64,000 nt of DNA from JBFGCA01 sp041567315 (lineage in GTDB: Bacteria; Acidobacteriota; Thermoanaerobaculia; Multivoradales; JAHEKO01). Shown here piece after piece: positions 7,401 through 16,200 of this stretch (its first letter is position 1; each line of letters opens with the position of its first letter). Below the pieces are notes generated by a model, which did not search any database, was not told where the DNA came from, and saw nothing but the letters and a program-made list of their open reading frames with translations. The stretch covers positions 1 to 64,000 of the forward strand of contig JBFGCA010000008.1 in the NCBI GenBank assembly GCA_041567315.1, in the 5' to 3' direction. A program made the position numbers and the translations under genes.

Positions 7401-10198
7401 CCGGCCGGGTCGTTCATGCAGCCGACGGTCGAGACGAAGGTGACGCCCGCCGGCAGCGTGTCGGTCACCACCACGTTCTGCGCCGGTGACGGCCCGGCGT
7501 TCATCACCGTCACCGTGTAGCTCAGGGCGGTGCCGGCGATCACCGGGTCGGGCGAGTCGCTCTTGGCGATCGACAGATCGGCCGCCGGCTGGACGGCCGG
7601 CGTCGGGTAGTCCTCCACCTCGCCGTCGAGCGCCCGGCCGGTGGGCGCCAGCCCGCCGCCCGAGTCGAGGCGGAAACGCGCGAACGTCGTGCTGGTGACC
7701 GCGGTGGCCGGCACCGTGAAGTTCACCGTCTGCGCGCCGGCGACCACCGCCAGATCGGTGGCGATCTGCTCGGCCGGGCTCTCCCAGACGCCGTTCAAGT
7801 TCCAGTCGATCCAGGCGTTCAAGAGGCCCGCCGCCGCGGCGGTCACCTCCACCGTCGCCGGCTGCCCCAGCACCAGGGCGCTGGTGAAGACGACGCCGTT
7901 CTCGTCGTCGTTGCCGTCGACGTCGTCGCCGTCCGCCGTCGCCGCAGGCTGGCCGTCGGCCTCGACGTCGGGCTCGTCGCCAACCGGACCGAGGAAGAGC
8001 GTCGCGCCGCCCGCCGGCACGACGTGCCGCGCGCCGTCGTTGGCCAGCAGCGTCGGGTACTCGCCCGGGGTGGCCACCAGCGGGTCGGGGGCGTCGCCGT
8101 AGTCGGCGCTCTTGTAGTCGATCCCCTGGCTGGCCTGGTTGTCGGTCAGGTCCGGGTCGGTCTGGTCGAGGGCCGTGACCTCGGCGGTGTTGGTGATGAA
8201 GCCGTCGTAGCGGAGGACCTCCGAAGCAACTCCGAGGCTGGTGACGTAGAGGTTTCCGTCGGGGCCGAACCACAGGTAGTTCGGATTGGACAGCCCGCCA
8301 CTGGCAGCGGGAACGAATGCGTCGATGAAGGCACCCGTGGATCCGTCGTAGCGCAAGACCTCCAAGGTCAGGAAGCTGGCCACGTAGAGATTGTCGTCTG
8401 GGCCGAAGTACAGGCCGACCGGGATGTCCAGCCCACCGCTGCCGGCGGCAACGAAAGCGTCGATGAACGCTCCCGTGGTGCCGTCGTATCGCAACACCTG
8501 GTCGGTGGCCTGACTGGTCACATAGAGGTGGCCGTCGAGGCCGAACGCCGGGTCGCCGGGTTGGCTGAGACCCCCGCTGCCGGTGCTCACGAAGGCGTCG
8601 ATGAAGGCACCCGTCGCGCCGTCGTAGCGCAACACCTCGTCCGTGCCGATGCTGGCGAGGTAGAGATGCCGGTCGGGACCGAAGGTCAGACCTTCGGGGG
8701 TGATCAGCCCGCCGCTGCCAGCGGAGACGAAGGCGTCGATAAACGCCCCCGTCGTGCCGTCGTAGCGCAACACCTCGTTCGTGGACCGGCTGGAGACGTA
8801 GAGGTTACCGTCAGGGCCGAACACGAGGTCCCGCGGCCGATCCAGGCCGCCGCTGGCGGCGCTCACGAACACGTCGATGAACGCCCCGGTCGTGCCGTCG
8901 TAGCGCAGCACCTGGTCGGTGCCGTCGCTGGCGACGTAGAGATTGCCGTCGGGACCAAATGTCAGGCCTTCGGGGGTGGTCAACCCGCCGCTTCCCGCGC
9001 TCACGAAGTCGTCGATGAACGCCCCCGTGCCGCCCGGATCCCCCACCCCGGGATTGACCGTCGCGGTGATCTCGAGCGTCGCCATCGCGCCGACCGCCAG
9101 CGTCGTCATCCCGAAGTCCCAGACCCCGGTCAGGTCGTCGTAGGTCCCCTGGCTGGGGTTGTCGGAGACGTAGTCGAGGCCGGAGGGCAGCAGGTCGGTG
9201 ATCTCGACGCCGGTGGCCGGCGACGGGCCGTCGTTGGTCACCTTGACGGTGAAGGTGACGGTCTCGCCGATGATCGGCATGAGCTGGTCGACCGACTTCT
9301 CGACCACCAGATCCGAGTCGGTGAGCACCGGCGTGGTGTCGTTGGCGGTGTTGTCGGCCGGGTTGGCCTCCTCGCCGGAGACGTCGGCGATCGTCGCCGT
9401 GTTGTCGAGCTCGGTCTGCCCGGCCGGGAAGGGATCGTCGACGTCGACCGCGAAGTCGACCGTCAGGCCGCCCACCCCGACGCCGATCGCGCCGGCCGCG
9501 TGGGTGCAGACCGTGCCGCCCGGGGCGCCGTCGGCGCACGACCAGACGCCCGCCCCGCCGCTCGCCGCCTCGTTGAAGGTCGAGCCGATGGGGACCGTCT
9601 CGGTGATGGTCACCGCGCCGGCGTCCTGGGTGGCGCCAGCGCCGTCGTTGCCGAAGGTGACCGTGTAGGTCACGGTGTCGCCCGGCATGGCGACGAAGCC
9701 GCCGTCGTCCTTGGCGATCGTGAGGTCGGGCGAGGCCGTGACGTCGGTCACCGTCGGATCGGCGCCGCCGCCGACGTCCGGGTCGTCGGTCAGCACGGTC
9801 GTGAAGTTGCCGGCCACCGAGCCCTGGTTGAAGACCTGCTCCACGCCGGCCGCCACCGGGCTGTCCACCGTCGCCTGGAAGGTGATCGTCAGCGTCTTGC
9901 CGGGCGGCAGCTCGCCGACGTTGAGCGAGACGTCCTGGGCCCGGAGACCGGCGGCGCCGGCGGCGGCCAGCGCCAGGACGACGAGCAGTAGCTTGCCGGT
10001 GCTAGCAGCCCGTGGTGCAAGTCCACCGGCCCGTCTGGCGGCGGGGCGAGGCCGTCTGCGGCGTTGCCGCTCCTCGACAATGGCTCGGCATTGCCTGCGT
10101 CGCGGCGCCTGGCATCCGGCCCCGCCGCGCTCGCCAGCCCACCCAGCGGACTTACACCACGGGCTGCTAGGGGCTTTGGCGTGGTCCCGGCGGGTCAT
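4493..10198 (-). CDS. Giant exported DUF11/GEVED/beta-propeller protein with element inserted in its signal peptide
   Basis: The frame encodes 1901 residues from ATG 10198-10196, the only usual start upstream of the leader. Order seen: basic start MTRRDHAKAP; 55 extra residues encoded by the element at 10002-10170; hydrophobic leader core (about 68-85, GKLLLVVLALAAAG) ending LRAQ; DUF11-type domains with ADLVVEKS/ADLSIAKS starts; six near-identical ~46-residue NHL-like repeats (about 385-668); GEVED domain 1 (about 695-870, DYGDAPDP ... GEVEDY); more DUF11 domains; GEVED 2 (about 1253-1411); further DUF11; then about six FG-GAP-like repeats (about 1535-1901, ELAVLGxRxSDG). These are known cell-surface and extracellular modules, and the exact role is unknown. 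No sorting signal is obvious at the C-terminus. Confidence 0.85.
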   Translation of the reverse strand: MTRRDHAKAPSSPWCKSAGWAGERGGAGCQAPRRRQCRAIVEERQRRRRPRPAARRAGGLAPRAASTGKLLLVVLALAAAGAAGLRAQDVSLNVGELPPGKTLTITFQATVDSPVAAGVEQVFNQGSVAGNFTTVLTDDPDVGGGADPTVTDVTASPDLTIAKDDGGFVAMPGDTVTYTVTFGNDGAGATQDAGAVTITETVPIGSTFNEAASGGAGVWSCADGAPGGTVCTHAAGAIGVGVGGLTVDFAVDVDDPFPAGQTELDNTATIADVSGEEANPADNTANDTTPVLTDSDLVVEKSVDQLMPIIGETVTFTVKVTNDGPSPATGVEITDLLPSGLDYVSDNPSQGTYDDLTGVWDFGMTTLAVGAMATLEITATVNPGVGDPGGTGAFIDDFVSAGSGGLTTPEGLTFGPDGNLYVASDGTDQVLRYDGTTGAFIDVFVSAASGGLDRPRDLVFGPDGNLYVSSRSTNEVLRYDGTTGAFIDAFVSAGSGGLITPEGLTFGPDRHLYLASIGTDEVLRYDGATGAFIDAFVSTGSGGLSQPGDPAFGLDGHLYVTSQATDQVLRYDGTTGAFIDAFVAAGSGGLDIPVGLYFGPDDNLYVASFLTLEVLRYDGSTGAFIDAFVPAASGGLSNPNYLWFGPDGNLYVTSLGVASEVLRYDGFITNTAEVTALDQTDPDLTDNQASQGIDYKSADYGDAPDPLVATPGEYPTLLANDGARHVVPAGGATLFLGPVGDEPDVEADGQPAATADGDDVDGNDDENGVVFTSALVLGQPATVEVTAAAAGLLNAWIDWNLNGVWESPAEQIATDLAVVAGAQTVNFTVPATAVTSTTFARFRLDSGGGLAPTGRALDGEVEDYPTPAVQPAADLSIAKSDSPDPVIAGTALSYTVTVMNAGPSPAQNVVVTDTLPAGVTFVSTVGCMNDPAGVPACNLGNVAVGVPVQYAINVTVDSGTLGVITNQASVASSTIDPNSANNSTTQGTTVLAEADLVITKSDDVDPVVAGGTLVYTVAVQNLGPSDAQGVVVSDTLPAEVTLDSTSGCAEDPIGVPTCTLGTVVAGATGQFTVTVTVDAVLAGGVDSIVNQASVTATTPLVNTGDDSTSETTNVAAAPDLAITKDDGGVTSFPGGVVAYALEVVNNGSQGATGVEISDEVPAETTFNEAASGGAGVWSCADGAPAGTVCVHMVPGELAGGGAGTASVTFAVTVDNPVTPGVFEITNTASVADDGANGADPNPADNQGTDTTPLTLDFGDAPLPDYPTLFADDGARHVDVGGVHLGALIDAEIDGQPTPAADGDDLADLDDEDGVAFVDPLTTGTTATVEVTASVAGLLNAWIDWNANGDWGDAGDQVFTDQALAAGVNSLSVAVPADVPPGTTFARFRFDTGGGLGFTGFAADGEVEDYAVEIVAEADLELVKTDVFDPLMAGQPQTYVLTVTNNGPGVAVDVVLEDTLPAGVFFVSVEPGSPMCIETGGMLTCELEDIQPGGSLPVRFDVYVDPAVAGTITNQGSVSAATPDPDGANNAASEDTQILALVDLEMVPDVNGNGSPEVAVLESGSLGIVVRDGQTGDLIRALTFQPDFKAVALAVMPNFAGTPASELAILAVRPSDGAVRVFVRDALSGMLLRSHPFNPDFRPLHLAVVDSFTETAAAELAVLGWRSSDRRPRVQVVEGSTGTTVAAFNYPKDFFPLGLVAQPDVGQGPSQELAMIGRRATDRAVLVSAKDAATGGTAAQYHNAHTFQPRGLAVVPDFDGGGPRMAILGRRGSDGAVRVFVRNATSGALQLLYGHPLAWLPLDLETLGHYAGPVADELAVLRWRPADGDVRVSIKDASDGSFIAGRLFPAAFQPLDLEIAPNFGGTPAGELAVLGIRLSDGLRRVFLIDPANGVQVGLVTIP
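8195..9040 (-). repeat. Six-fold tandem coding repeat, about 138 bp per unit
   Basis: Six consecutive units each encode about 46 residues of the form TGAFIDAFVxxGSGGLxxP, then FGPDGNLYVxS, then EVLRYDG. This is the pattern of a six-bladed NHL/SMP-30-like propeller. DNA identity between units is high (the GTCGATGAA core recurs every 138 bp or so), which points to recent duplication or ongoing gene conversion. The array sits inside a DUF11 domain, between ITATVNPG and ITNTAEVTA. Confidence 0.85.
10002..10170 (-). mobile_element. MITE-like element, 165 bp plus 4-bp CTAG target duplication
   Basis: The ends are inverted repeats: ctagcagcccgtggtgcaag (10002-10021, continuing gtcc) and its reverse complement at 10148-10170, matching 22 of 23 bases. 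CTAG at both outer edges fits a duplicated target. No transposase is encoded, so it would need an enzyme supplied in trans. The insert (169 bp less one CTAG) is 165 bp, or 55 codons, and it stays open in the host frame. Deleting it joins ATG...AAAGCCC to CTAG and CACCGGCAAG, which gives the normal leader start MTRRDHAKAPSTGKLLLVV. Partial copies lie at 25049-25095 and 31392-31445. I do not recognise the parent family. Confidence 0.8.
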
Positions 10199-10347
10199 GG
10201 CACGGACGACAGGCCCCCCGCGGGGGTCGCGTAGGGTCGCCCGCCAGGCACCTGCCCCGGCCGCCCCGTCAGGCCTGTTTGCGGCTTTGCCGACGCCGCG
10301 GATCCTACCCGGGCCGCGGCCCCCGCCGCAAGCGCGCTGCAGGCGCG

Positions 10348-10617
10348 CTACAGCCGTACGAAGAGCCGCCGGTACCAGGGCACGCCCTGCTCCCTGAGGT
10401 GGGCGCGCACCTCGCGCAGGTGCTCCTTGTCGTGCTGGCGGGCCAGCTTCTGGAGGAAGGCGGTGCCCTCGCTCTCGTGGCAGACCTTGTACTTCTTGCC
10501 GCTGCCGCACGGGCAGGGCTCGTTGCGACCCACCTTGGCGACGTGACGCGGCGCCGGCGCCCCCGAAAAGCCGGGCCAGACCACCTTCGAGTACATCTTG
10601 CGTCCGCGCGTCGCCAT
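10348..10617 (-). CDS. SEC-C motif (zinc-binding) small protein
   Basis: This 89-residue protein starts at ATG 10617. It has a SEC-C zinc-binding motif in the middle (RNEPCPCGSGKKYKVCHE, about residues 31-48), the same motif found at the SecA C-terminus and in many small stand-alone proteins. The rest is basic, ending YRRLFVRL. SEC-C motifs bind zinc and can contact SecB or ribosomes, but the partner of this protein is unknown. It is read in the same direction as the DUF11 gene below it and divergently from the DUF6916 gene. Confidence 0.8.
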   Translation of the reverse strand: MATRGRKMYSKVVWPGFSGAPAPRHVAKVGRNEPCPCGSGKKYKVCHESEGTAFLQKLARQHDKEHLREVRAHLREQGVPWYRRLFVRL

Positions 10618-10753
10618 CGAGCCGCCTCCTCTCCTGAGGACCCGATTGTACCGCCGCGGCGGCCTGCACCGGGCCGACCTGCGCGCCCCCGTCTTGACCG
10701 GCCGCGGGCGGCGAGAGAAGATCGCCACCGTGCCGCCGGCGCCTCGCGAGCCG

Positions 10754-11056
10754 ATGCCCTCCGCAGACGATCTCAGGCTCGAGACCTTCCAGCCCCATCT
10801 CGGCGAGACCTTCCGCCTGCGGCTCGAGGGCCTCCAGCCGCTCGCCCTCGAGCTGGTCGAGGCGCGGGGCGAGGGCGGGGACTCCGACAGCCGCGAGCCG
10901 TTCTCGCTGCTCTTCCTCGGACCGCCCGAGCCGGTGCTCGACCAGATGATCCGGCGGCTCGATCACGACCGGTTGGGCACGCTCCATCTCTTCCTCGTCC
11001 CGCTGGGGCCCGACCGCGAGCGGCAGGGCGTCCTCTACGAAGCGGTCTTCAGCTAG
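10754..11056 (+). CDS. DUF6916-family protein
   Basis: This 100-residue protein starts at ATG 10754 (MPSADDLRLETFQPHLGETF). The pattern of a short strand-rich protein with an LGETFRLRLE start and a PFSLLFLGP centre matches DUF6916, a small family often encoded beside tandem tail-collar (MdpB-like) proteins, as here. Its function is unknown. It converges on the GNAT gene, and the two coding ends overlap by 4 bp (11053-11056). A longer frame exists upstream to 10598, but it overlaps the SEC-C gene and has no family similarity. Confidence 0.65.
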   Translation: MPSADDLRLETFQPHLGETFRLRLEGLQPLALELVEARGEGGDSDSREPFSLLFLGPPEPVLDQMIRRLDHDRLGTLHLFLVPLGPDRERQGVLYEAVFS

Positions 11057-11565
11057 CTGGGGCGCCACTCCATCAGGTAGTAGATCCCCTGCTCCTCGAG
11101 CGGCTCGAAGCCGAGGCGCGCGTAGAGGCGCAGGGCCGGGTTGTTCCTCTCGACGTGGATGCGCAGCGGCTTGCCGGCCGCCCCGGCCTCCTCCTGGAGG
11201 TCGCGCAGGATGGCGCCTCCGATGCCGGCGCCCCGGGAGCCGGGAACCAGCGCGATGTCGATCAACCGGTGCTCGTCCGGCCGGCGGTCCAGGTAGAGCC
11301 GCCCGATCGGCCGCTCCCGCCGCTCGATCACCAGGTAGTCGGCGTCGGGAAAATGCTCCTGGTAGTAGCGGTGCTGGGCGTCGAACTGGAAGCGCAGGAA
11401 CGACTCCTTCTGCTCGTCGCTCCAGGGCACCGGCGCCAGCTCCTCCTCGCGGGTCGAGGCATAGAGCCGGTAGAGGAACTCCAGGTCGCCGGCGGCCAGC
11501 GGCCGGAAGCTGACGGCGGTCGCCGGTGGCGCCGTGGTATCGATCACCCGCACCGTCCTGGGCAC
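11053..11565 (-). CDS. GNAT-family N-acetyltransferase
   Basis: This 170-residue protein is a GNAT fold. The N-terminal strand is VSFRPLAAGDLEFLYRLYAS. The acetyl-CoA loop region is IALVPGSRGAGIGGAILRDL (about residues 108-127, with the R/Q-G-x-G-G/A pattern). The closing part is NNPALRLYARLGFEPLEEQGIYYLMEW. It would transfer acetyl from acetyl-CoA to an amine, and the acceptor is unknown. It lies 42 bp behind the third tail-collar gene on the same strand. An acetyltransferase is a recurrent neighbour of these collar genes, so it may modify a collar protein, but this is inference. Confidence 0.85.
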   Translation of the reverse strand: MPRTVRVIDTTAPPATAVSFRPLAAGDLEFLYRLYASTREEELAPVPWSDEQKESFLRFQFDAQHRYYQEHFPDADYLVIERRERPIGRLYLDRRPDEHRLIDIALVPGSRGAGIGGAILRDLQEEAGAAGKPLRIHVERNNPALRLYARLGFEPLEEQGIYYLMEWRPS

Positions 11566-11607
11566 CGCATCGAGCTCGCGCTCGCTTGCGCCACGCGCCC
11601 CGTCAAC

Positions 11608-12126
11608 CTAGCTCCGCGACGGGTAGAGCCCGACCAGGGCGATGATGAAGTTCATCACCAGGAAGGGCTGCACGTTGTTGTGGGCCTGGGTGCCGCCGGC
11701 GTTGGTCACCATCTGCGGCGACATGTCGACCAGCGACTGCGAGGTCAGATACGGGTTCGCTCCCACCGTCCGGGCGAAGGTGTTGCTGGCGGGCCCGGAC
11801 GAGTTGCCCGGCAGCGGCAGGCAGCGCAGCGTGTGCGTGTGGTTGGCCATCTGCGCCTCGGTCAGCGTCACGGTTTCGGTACCGCCCTTCTGTCCCAGCC
11901 GGCGCGCGGTGAGGCCCGGGCCGCGGCCCGGGTGCATCGGCGCCCGGCCCTTGAGGTTGGGCAGCGCGGTGGTGGTCCGTCCGTCCCCGCCGTAGGTCGT
12001 GCCGATCAGCGAGAAGAGGGCCGTGTTCTGCGCGATGGGCAGCAGCTGGCCGTTGCAGAAGGCCCAGCCGCGCGGCGCGAAGTTGCCCGCGAAGATCCGG
12101 ATCTCGGCAAGAAAAGGCTCTGACAT
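11608..12126 (-). CDS. Phage tail-collar domain protein (MdpB-like), copy 1
   Basis: This 172-residue protein has the tail-collar/microcystin-dependent-protein pattern: MSEPFLAEIRIFAGNFAPRG with WAFCNGQLLPI, then GTTYGGDGRTTTALPNLKGR, a HTH-containing NHTHTLR segment, and a C-terminus with AHNNVQPFLVMNFIIAL and YPSRS. Collar domains make trimeric fibre collars in phages. Tandem bacterial copies form, or are thought to form, surface or secreted fibres. There is no signal peptide, so export would need a dedicated route. It is last of three tandem copies, 13 bp from copy 2. Confidence 0.9.
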   Translation of the reverse strand: MSEPFLAEIRIFAGNFAPRGWAFCNGQLLPIAQNTALFSLIGTTYGGDGRTTTALPNLKGRAPMHPGRGPGLTARRLGQKGGTETVTLTEAQMANHTHTLRCLPLPGNSSGPASNTFARTVGANPYLTSQSLVDMSPQMVTNAGGTQAHNNVQPFLVMNFIIALVGLYPSRS

Positions 12127-12139
12127 GGCGACTCCCCCT

Positions 12140-12658
12140 CTACTGCCGACTCGGGTAGATCCCGACCAGCGCGATGATGAAGTTGACGCAGAGAAACGGC
12201 ATCAGATTGATGTGCGACTGGCTGCCCCCGACCTTTCCGATCGCATCGGTCGACATGTCCTGGGCCGGGGCGCCGGTCTGGTAGAGGTCGAAGAGCGACG
12301 ACTCGGCGGTCACCCGGTTGGCCGGGGCCGCCTTGTTGGCGACGCTGGTCGAGGCCTTGACGTCGTGGTCGTGGCTCGGCAGCTGGTTGACCGTGATCGT
12401 CTCCTCCTCGGTGCCGAACTTGGCGCCCAGGCGGCGCGGCGACAGCCCCGGCCCGGTCCCGGCGTGGATCGGAATCCGCCCGCGCATGTCGGGGAGTCCG
12501 AAGGTGGTGCGGCCGTCGCCGCCGTAGATCGTGCCCAGGAGTGAGAACAACGCGTCGTTCTGCGACACGGCGAGGAGCTGCCCGTCACAGAAGGCCCAGC
12601 CGCGCGGCGCGAAGTTGCCCGCGAACATCCGGATCTCGCCTACGAAAGGTTCCGACAT
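12140..12658 (-). CDS. Phage tail-collar domain protein (MdpB-like), copy 2
   Basis: This 172-residue paralogue keeps the fixed ends MSEPFVGEIRMFAGNFAPRGW and INLMPFLCVNFIIALVGIYPSR, as well as YGGDGRTTFGLPDMRGR and SHDHD. The middle segment (about residues 95-145) differs strongly from its neighbours, as expected for the exposed part of a fibre. A good ribosome site (AGGAGG just before the ATG) precedes it. It lies 12 bp after copy 3. Confidence 0.9.
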   Translation of the reverse strand: MSEPFVGEIRMFAGNFAPRGWAFCDGQLLAVSQNDALFSLLGTIYGGDGRTTFGLPDMRGRIPIHAGTGPGLSPRRLGAKFGTEEETITVNQLPSHDHDVKASTSVANKAAPANRVTAESSLFDLYQTGAPAQDMSTDAIGKVGGSQSHINLMPFLCVNFIIALVGIYPSRQ

Positions 12659-12670
12659 CGTTCGCCTCCT

Positions 12671-13183
12671 CTAGTTCCGCGACGGGAAGAGCCCCTGGAG
12701 GGCGATGCAGAAGTTGACGACCAGGGTGGGCTGCATGTTGTTGTGCGCCTGCCCGCCGCCGACGTTGAGCAGCTCCCCGGAGTTCATGTCGACCAGGTTG
12801 GCCGGATCGACGTAGACCTGGTTCACCGAGTCGGCCAGCACGTTGCCCGCCGGGACCGGGATGGTGCCCGGGGCCGAAGAGGCCTTGGCCGGGTGGGTGT
12901 GCTGCGGCATCTCGGCCGCCGACAGAGTGTGGGTCTCCTCGCCGCCCTTCTGACCCAGGAGGTGGATGCTGCCGTTCGAGGAGCCGACGTGGATCGGCGT
13001 CCGGCCCCGCAGGTCGGGCAGCGCGAAGCTGGTTCGCCCGTCGCCGCCGTAGGTGGTGCCAAGCAGCGAGTAGAGGGACTGGTTCTGGCTGATGGGCAGG
13101 ATCTGCCCATCGCAGAAGGCCCAGCCCCGCGGGGCGAAATTGAAGCCCACGATGCGGACTTCGGCCAGGAAAGGCTCTGACAT
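12671..13183 (-). CDS. Phage tail-collar domain protein (MdpB-like), copy 3
   Basis: This is a 170-residue paralogue with MSEPFLAEVRIVGFNFAPRG at the start, GTTYGGDGRTSFALPDLRGR, HTHPAK and the end AHNNMQPTLVVNFCIALQG plus LFPSRN. I choose ATG 13183 over the adjoining TTG 13186 because GGAGG lies six bases before it. It is the first of the three copies transcribed, 59 bp behind the beta-helix protein gene. Confidence 0.9.
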   Translation of the reverse strand: MSEPFLAEVRIVGFNFAPRGWAFCDGQILPISQNQSLYSLLGTTYGGDGRTSFALPDLRGRTPIHVGSSNGSIHLLGQKGGEETHTLSAAEMPQHTHPAKASSAPGTIPVPAGNVLADSVNQVYVDPANLVDMNSGELLNVGGGQAHNNMQPTLVVNFCIALQGLFPSRN

Positions 13184-13242
13184 CAACTCCCTCCTCTCTG
13201 GGTTGGTTTATCGCTCTCGTCGCCGAGTCGGGAACGGCGGGT

Positions 13243-16200
13243 CTAGGGCACCAGACACGCCGAGCCGCCGGCGGTGAAGGTGCCGGTGGCGAAGACGTTC
13301 TGGGCGGACATTGCCCCCGGCGTGGAGATCACGTTCTGGCCGTCGATGAAGCTCTCGACGGCCGCGGTGCCGCCGCCGCCGAAGTTGGGCAGGGTGAAGG
13401 TCGCCGCGCCCCCGCCGCTGGCGGACTGCTGGACGGTGACGCCGGCGAAGACGAAGAACGCCGTCAGCTCCTCGTTGACGATGGTGTTCGGCTCCAGGCC
13501 GGGGCTGCCGGGGCCACCGATGTCGGCGCACAGGTTGAGCGTCTCGCCGGCGGTGGCGGTCGCCGCCACGAAGACGCCGATCGAGTCCTCGAAGTTGAGG
13601 TCGTTGTCGCTCAGCGTCAGGTCGAGCGACGCCACGCCGTCGCGCGCCTGGGCGTCGATGCCGCCGTTGGTCACGCCGTGGACGACGTTCTCTTCGATCA
13701 GCACCCGCATGGCGGTGTTGCCCTGCGAGATGACGCGCACGGCGTTGCCGTTGGGGGTGCCCGAGTTGGAGACGCCCATGGTGCCGATCCGGTTGTTCCT
13801 CACCGTGGCGTGGAAGGTCGAGCCGGCGGTCGCCGAGGTCGCGGTGAAGAGATTGATCACCTGGCCGGCGCCCGAGCTGCCGTGGCCGGTCATGTCGTTG
13901 TTCTCGATCAGCGCCACGACGTCGCCGCTGAAGTTGTTGGTGAGATTCAGCGCCACGTTGTTGCTGGTAAAGGTGTTGACGTCGCCGGCGTTGGGGCCGC
14001 CGATGGTGATGTTGTGGGTGGTGTTGCGCTCGGCGTCGATCTGGATGGCGGTGGCGCGGATGTCCTGGAAGGTGTTGCCGCGGATGTCGAAGGTGATGTT
14101 CTTCGACACCGTGCCCCGCGAGGCGTAGTTGATGGCGTTGTTGCCGGGGGACGACGCGTTGTTGATCGCGAACAGGTTGCCGGTGACGGTGACGGTCGAG
14201 GTCGTCGCGTTGGTGTCGTTCAGCACCTCGACGTGGTCCTCGACGTTGCCCTGGAAGTGGCTATTGGTGAGGTTGACCGCGCCCGACAGCTCGCGGCCGC
14301 GCAGACCCTGCTCGCCGGCGGCGTCGCCGTGGTTGGTGAGCCGCGAGTTGTCGAAGGTGAAGCCGGCGACGTTGTCCAGGGCGATCCCGTGCGAGCCGCT
14401 GCCGTCGATCTGCATCGCCGCCAGCCGCACGTCCCGGGCGGCGTCGACGTCCACCCCCACCCCCGTCTTGGCCGAGATCGTGCCACCCGAGCAGTTGGCG
14501 GCGTTGCCCTTGCAGTCGCCGCCCGAGCCGGTCACCGAGAAGAAGCTGCCGGTGATGGTGCCGGTGCTGTTGAGCCGGATGCCGGGGCTCGCCCCGCCGC
14601 TGGAGGAGACCCTGAGGAAGGTCGCGCCGCTGGCGCCGATGTTGGTGTTCTGGATGTCGACGCCGCTGCCGGTGCCGGCGGTGACCGCCGCGTTGCCGGT
14701 GACGTTCAGCGTGCCGCCGCCGTCGGCCTGGAAACCGATGCCGGTCGTGCTGTTGATCGTGTTGGTGCCGCCCGAGACGTCGAGGTCGATGCCGCCCGAG
14801 ACGTCGATGCCGTTGCCGCTGGTGGTGTCGACGTCGAGGCCACCGTTGGTGAAGGCCAGGGAGTGACCGCTGCTGCCGCTGATGGTGACCGCGTTGCCGG
14901 CGCCGGTGTTGACGATCTTGCTGCTGCCGCTCAGCGTCGTGCTGCCCCCGGTGTTGCCGGAGAGGCTGATGCCGGTGCCGGTGTCGTTGACGTTTCCCGA
15001 CAGGACGATCGCGTCGCCGCTGCGCCCGCTGACCTCGACCGACCGCGCCGCCGTGTTGGTGATCGAGCCGGCGTAGGTGACGTTGCCGCTGCCGCCGGCG
15101 ACGTCGAAGGCGTTGCCGGTGGCGTTCGTGATCGAGCCGCCGGTGGCGGTGAAGCCGCCGGTCACGGTGTCGAGGTTGATCCCCTTGCCCGGGCTGCCGG
15201 CCGAGGTGAGGGTCGTGAAGGTGCCAGCGTTGAGCGTCGTGCCGGTGAGGTCCAGCGCCGCGCCGCCGTTGGCGGTGAGGCTGTTGGTCGAGCCGCCGAC
15301 GTTTAGGGTGCTGGCTCCCGAGCGCAGGCCGAAGCCGCCGTCGGTGGTCACCGACAGGCTGTCGAAGGTGAAGCTGGCACCCGTGTTGCCCGTCAGCAGG
15401 TCGATGCCGTTGGCCGTGTTGCCGGCGCCCACCATGGTGTCGGTCACGGTCGTCGGGCCGAAGTCGAAGGCGGTCGAGGCGGAGCCCTGCACCAGGATGC
15501 CGGTGGTGTCCGGGTTCTGCACCACCGTCGCGCTGTCGACCGTGATCGGGTCGGAGATCGTGTCCAGCCGGATGCCTTCGGTCGGGCTGGTGCTGGAGGT
15601 GAGGCTCGAGAAGGTCCAGCCGGTGCCGAGGTCGGTGTTGGTGACGTCGAGCGCCGGGCCGCCGGTGGCGGTGATGGTGTTGGTCGAGCCGCCGATGTTG
15701 ACGGTGCCGCTGCCGTTGCCCACCAGGCCGGCGCCGTTCTCGGTGGTCGACGACAGGCTGCTGAAAGTGAACGTCGCGGCGCCGCTCGACGCCAGGTCGA
15801 TCCCGGCGTCGGCGCCGCCGGCGTCGCCGGCGTTGGTGATCGTGGTGGCGCCGAAGTCGAAGCTGGCGCCGGCCGAGGTCGCGACCCGGATGCCGGTGTC
15901 GGTGGGGTCGTCCAGGTTGGTCGTCGTCGCGGTGAGCGAGCCGCCGACGTTGCGCAGATGGATGCCGTGGCCCGAGCTGGACAGCGAGTCGAGGGTGCCG
16001 AAGGTCATCGCCAGGGTGCCGCCGTCGACGTCGAGGGCGGCGCCGCCCGAGTCGGTGACGTCCACCTCGTCGACGGTGACCGTGCCGACGCCGGTGCCGA
16101 AGAGCGCCGCGCCGCTCGACCCGGCGATGTTCAGGCCGCGGATCGTGTTCTCGGAGGCCAGGTCGATGCCGTTGCCGGCGACGTGGGTCATCACCGGACG

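Noticed and set aside
8195..9040. Regular ~138-bp repeats as a possible CRISPR array
   Set aside because: Units have no unique spacers of constant length, encode a clean protein repeat in frame, and no cas gene is near.
5267..9991. Long plus-strand frames (740 and 655 codons) opposite the DUF11 gene
   Set aside because: They are rich in Arg, Gly, His and Val with no domain pattern, while the minus strand gives continuous recognisable domains. They are mirror frames of GC-rich coding DNA.
10598..10753. Longer form of the DUF6916 protein starting at 10598
   Set aside because: The added 52 residues overlap the divergent SEC-C gene and are low-complexity. Family similarity starts at 10754.
11608..13183. 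Tail-collar genes as part of a prophage or tailocin
   Set aside because: No tail tube, baseplate, sheath, terminase, holin, lysin or integrase gene is nearby. The triplet matches bacterial MdpB-like sets.
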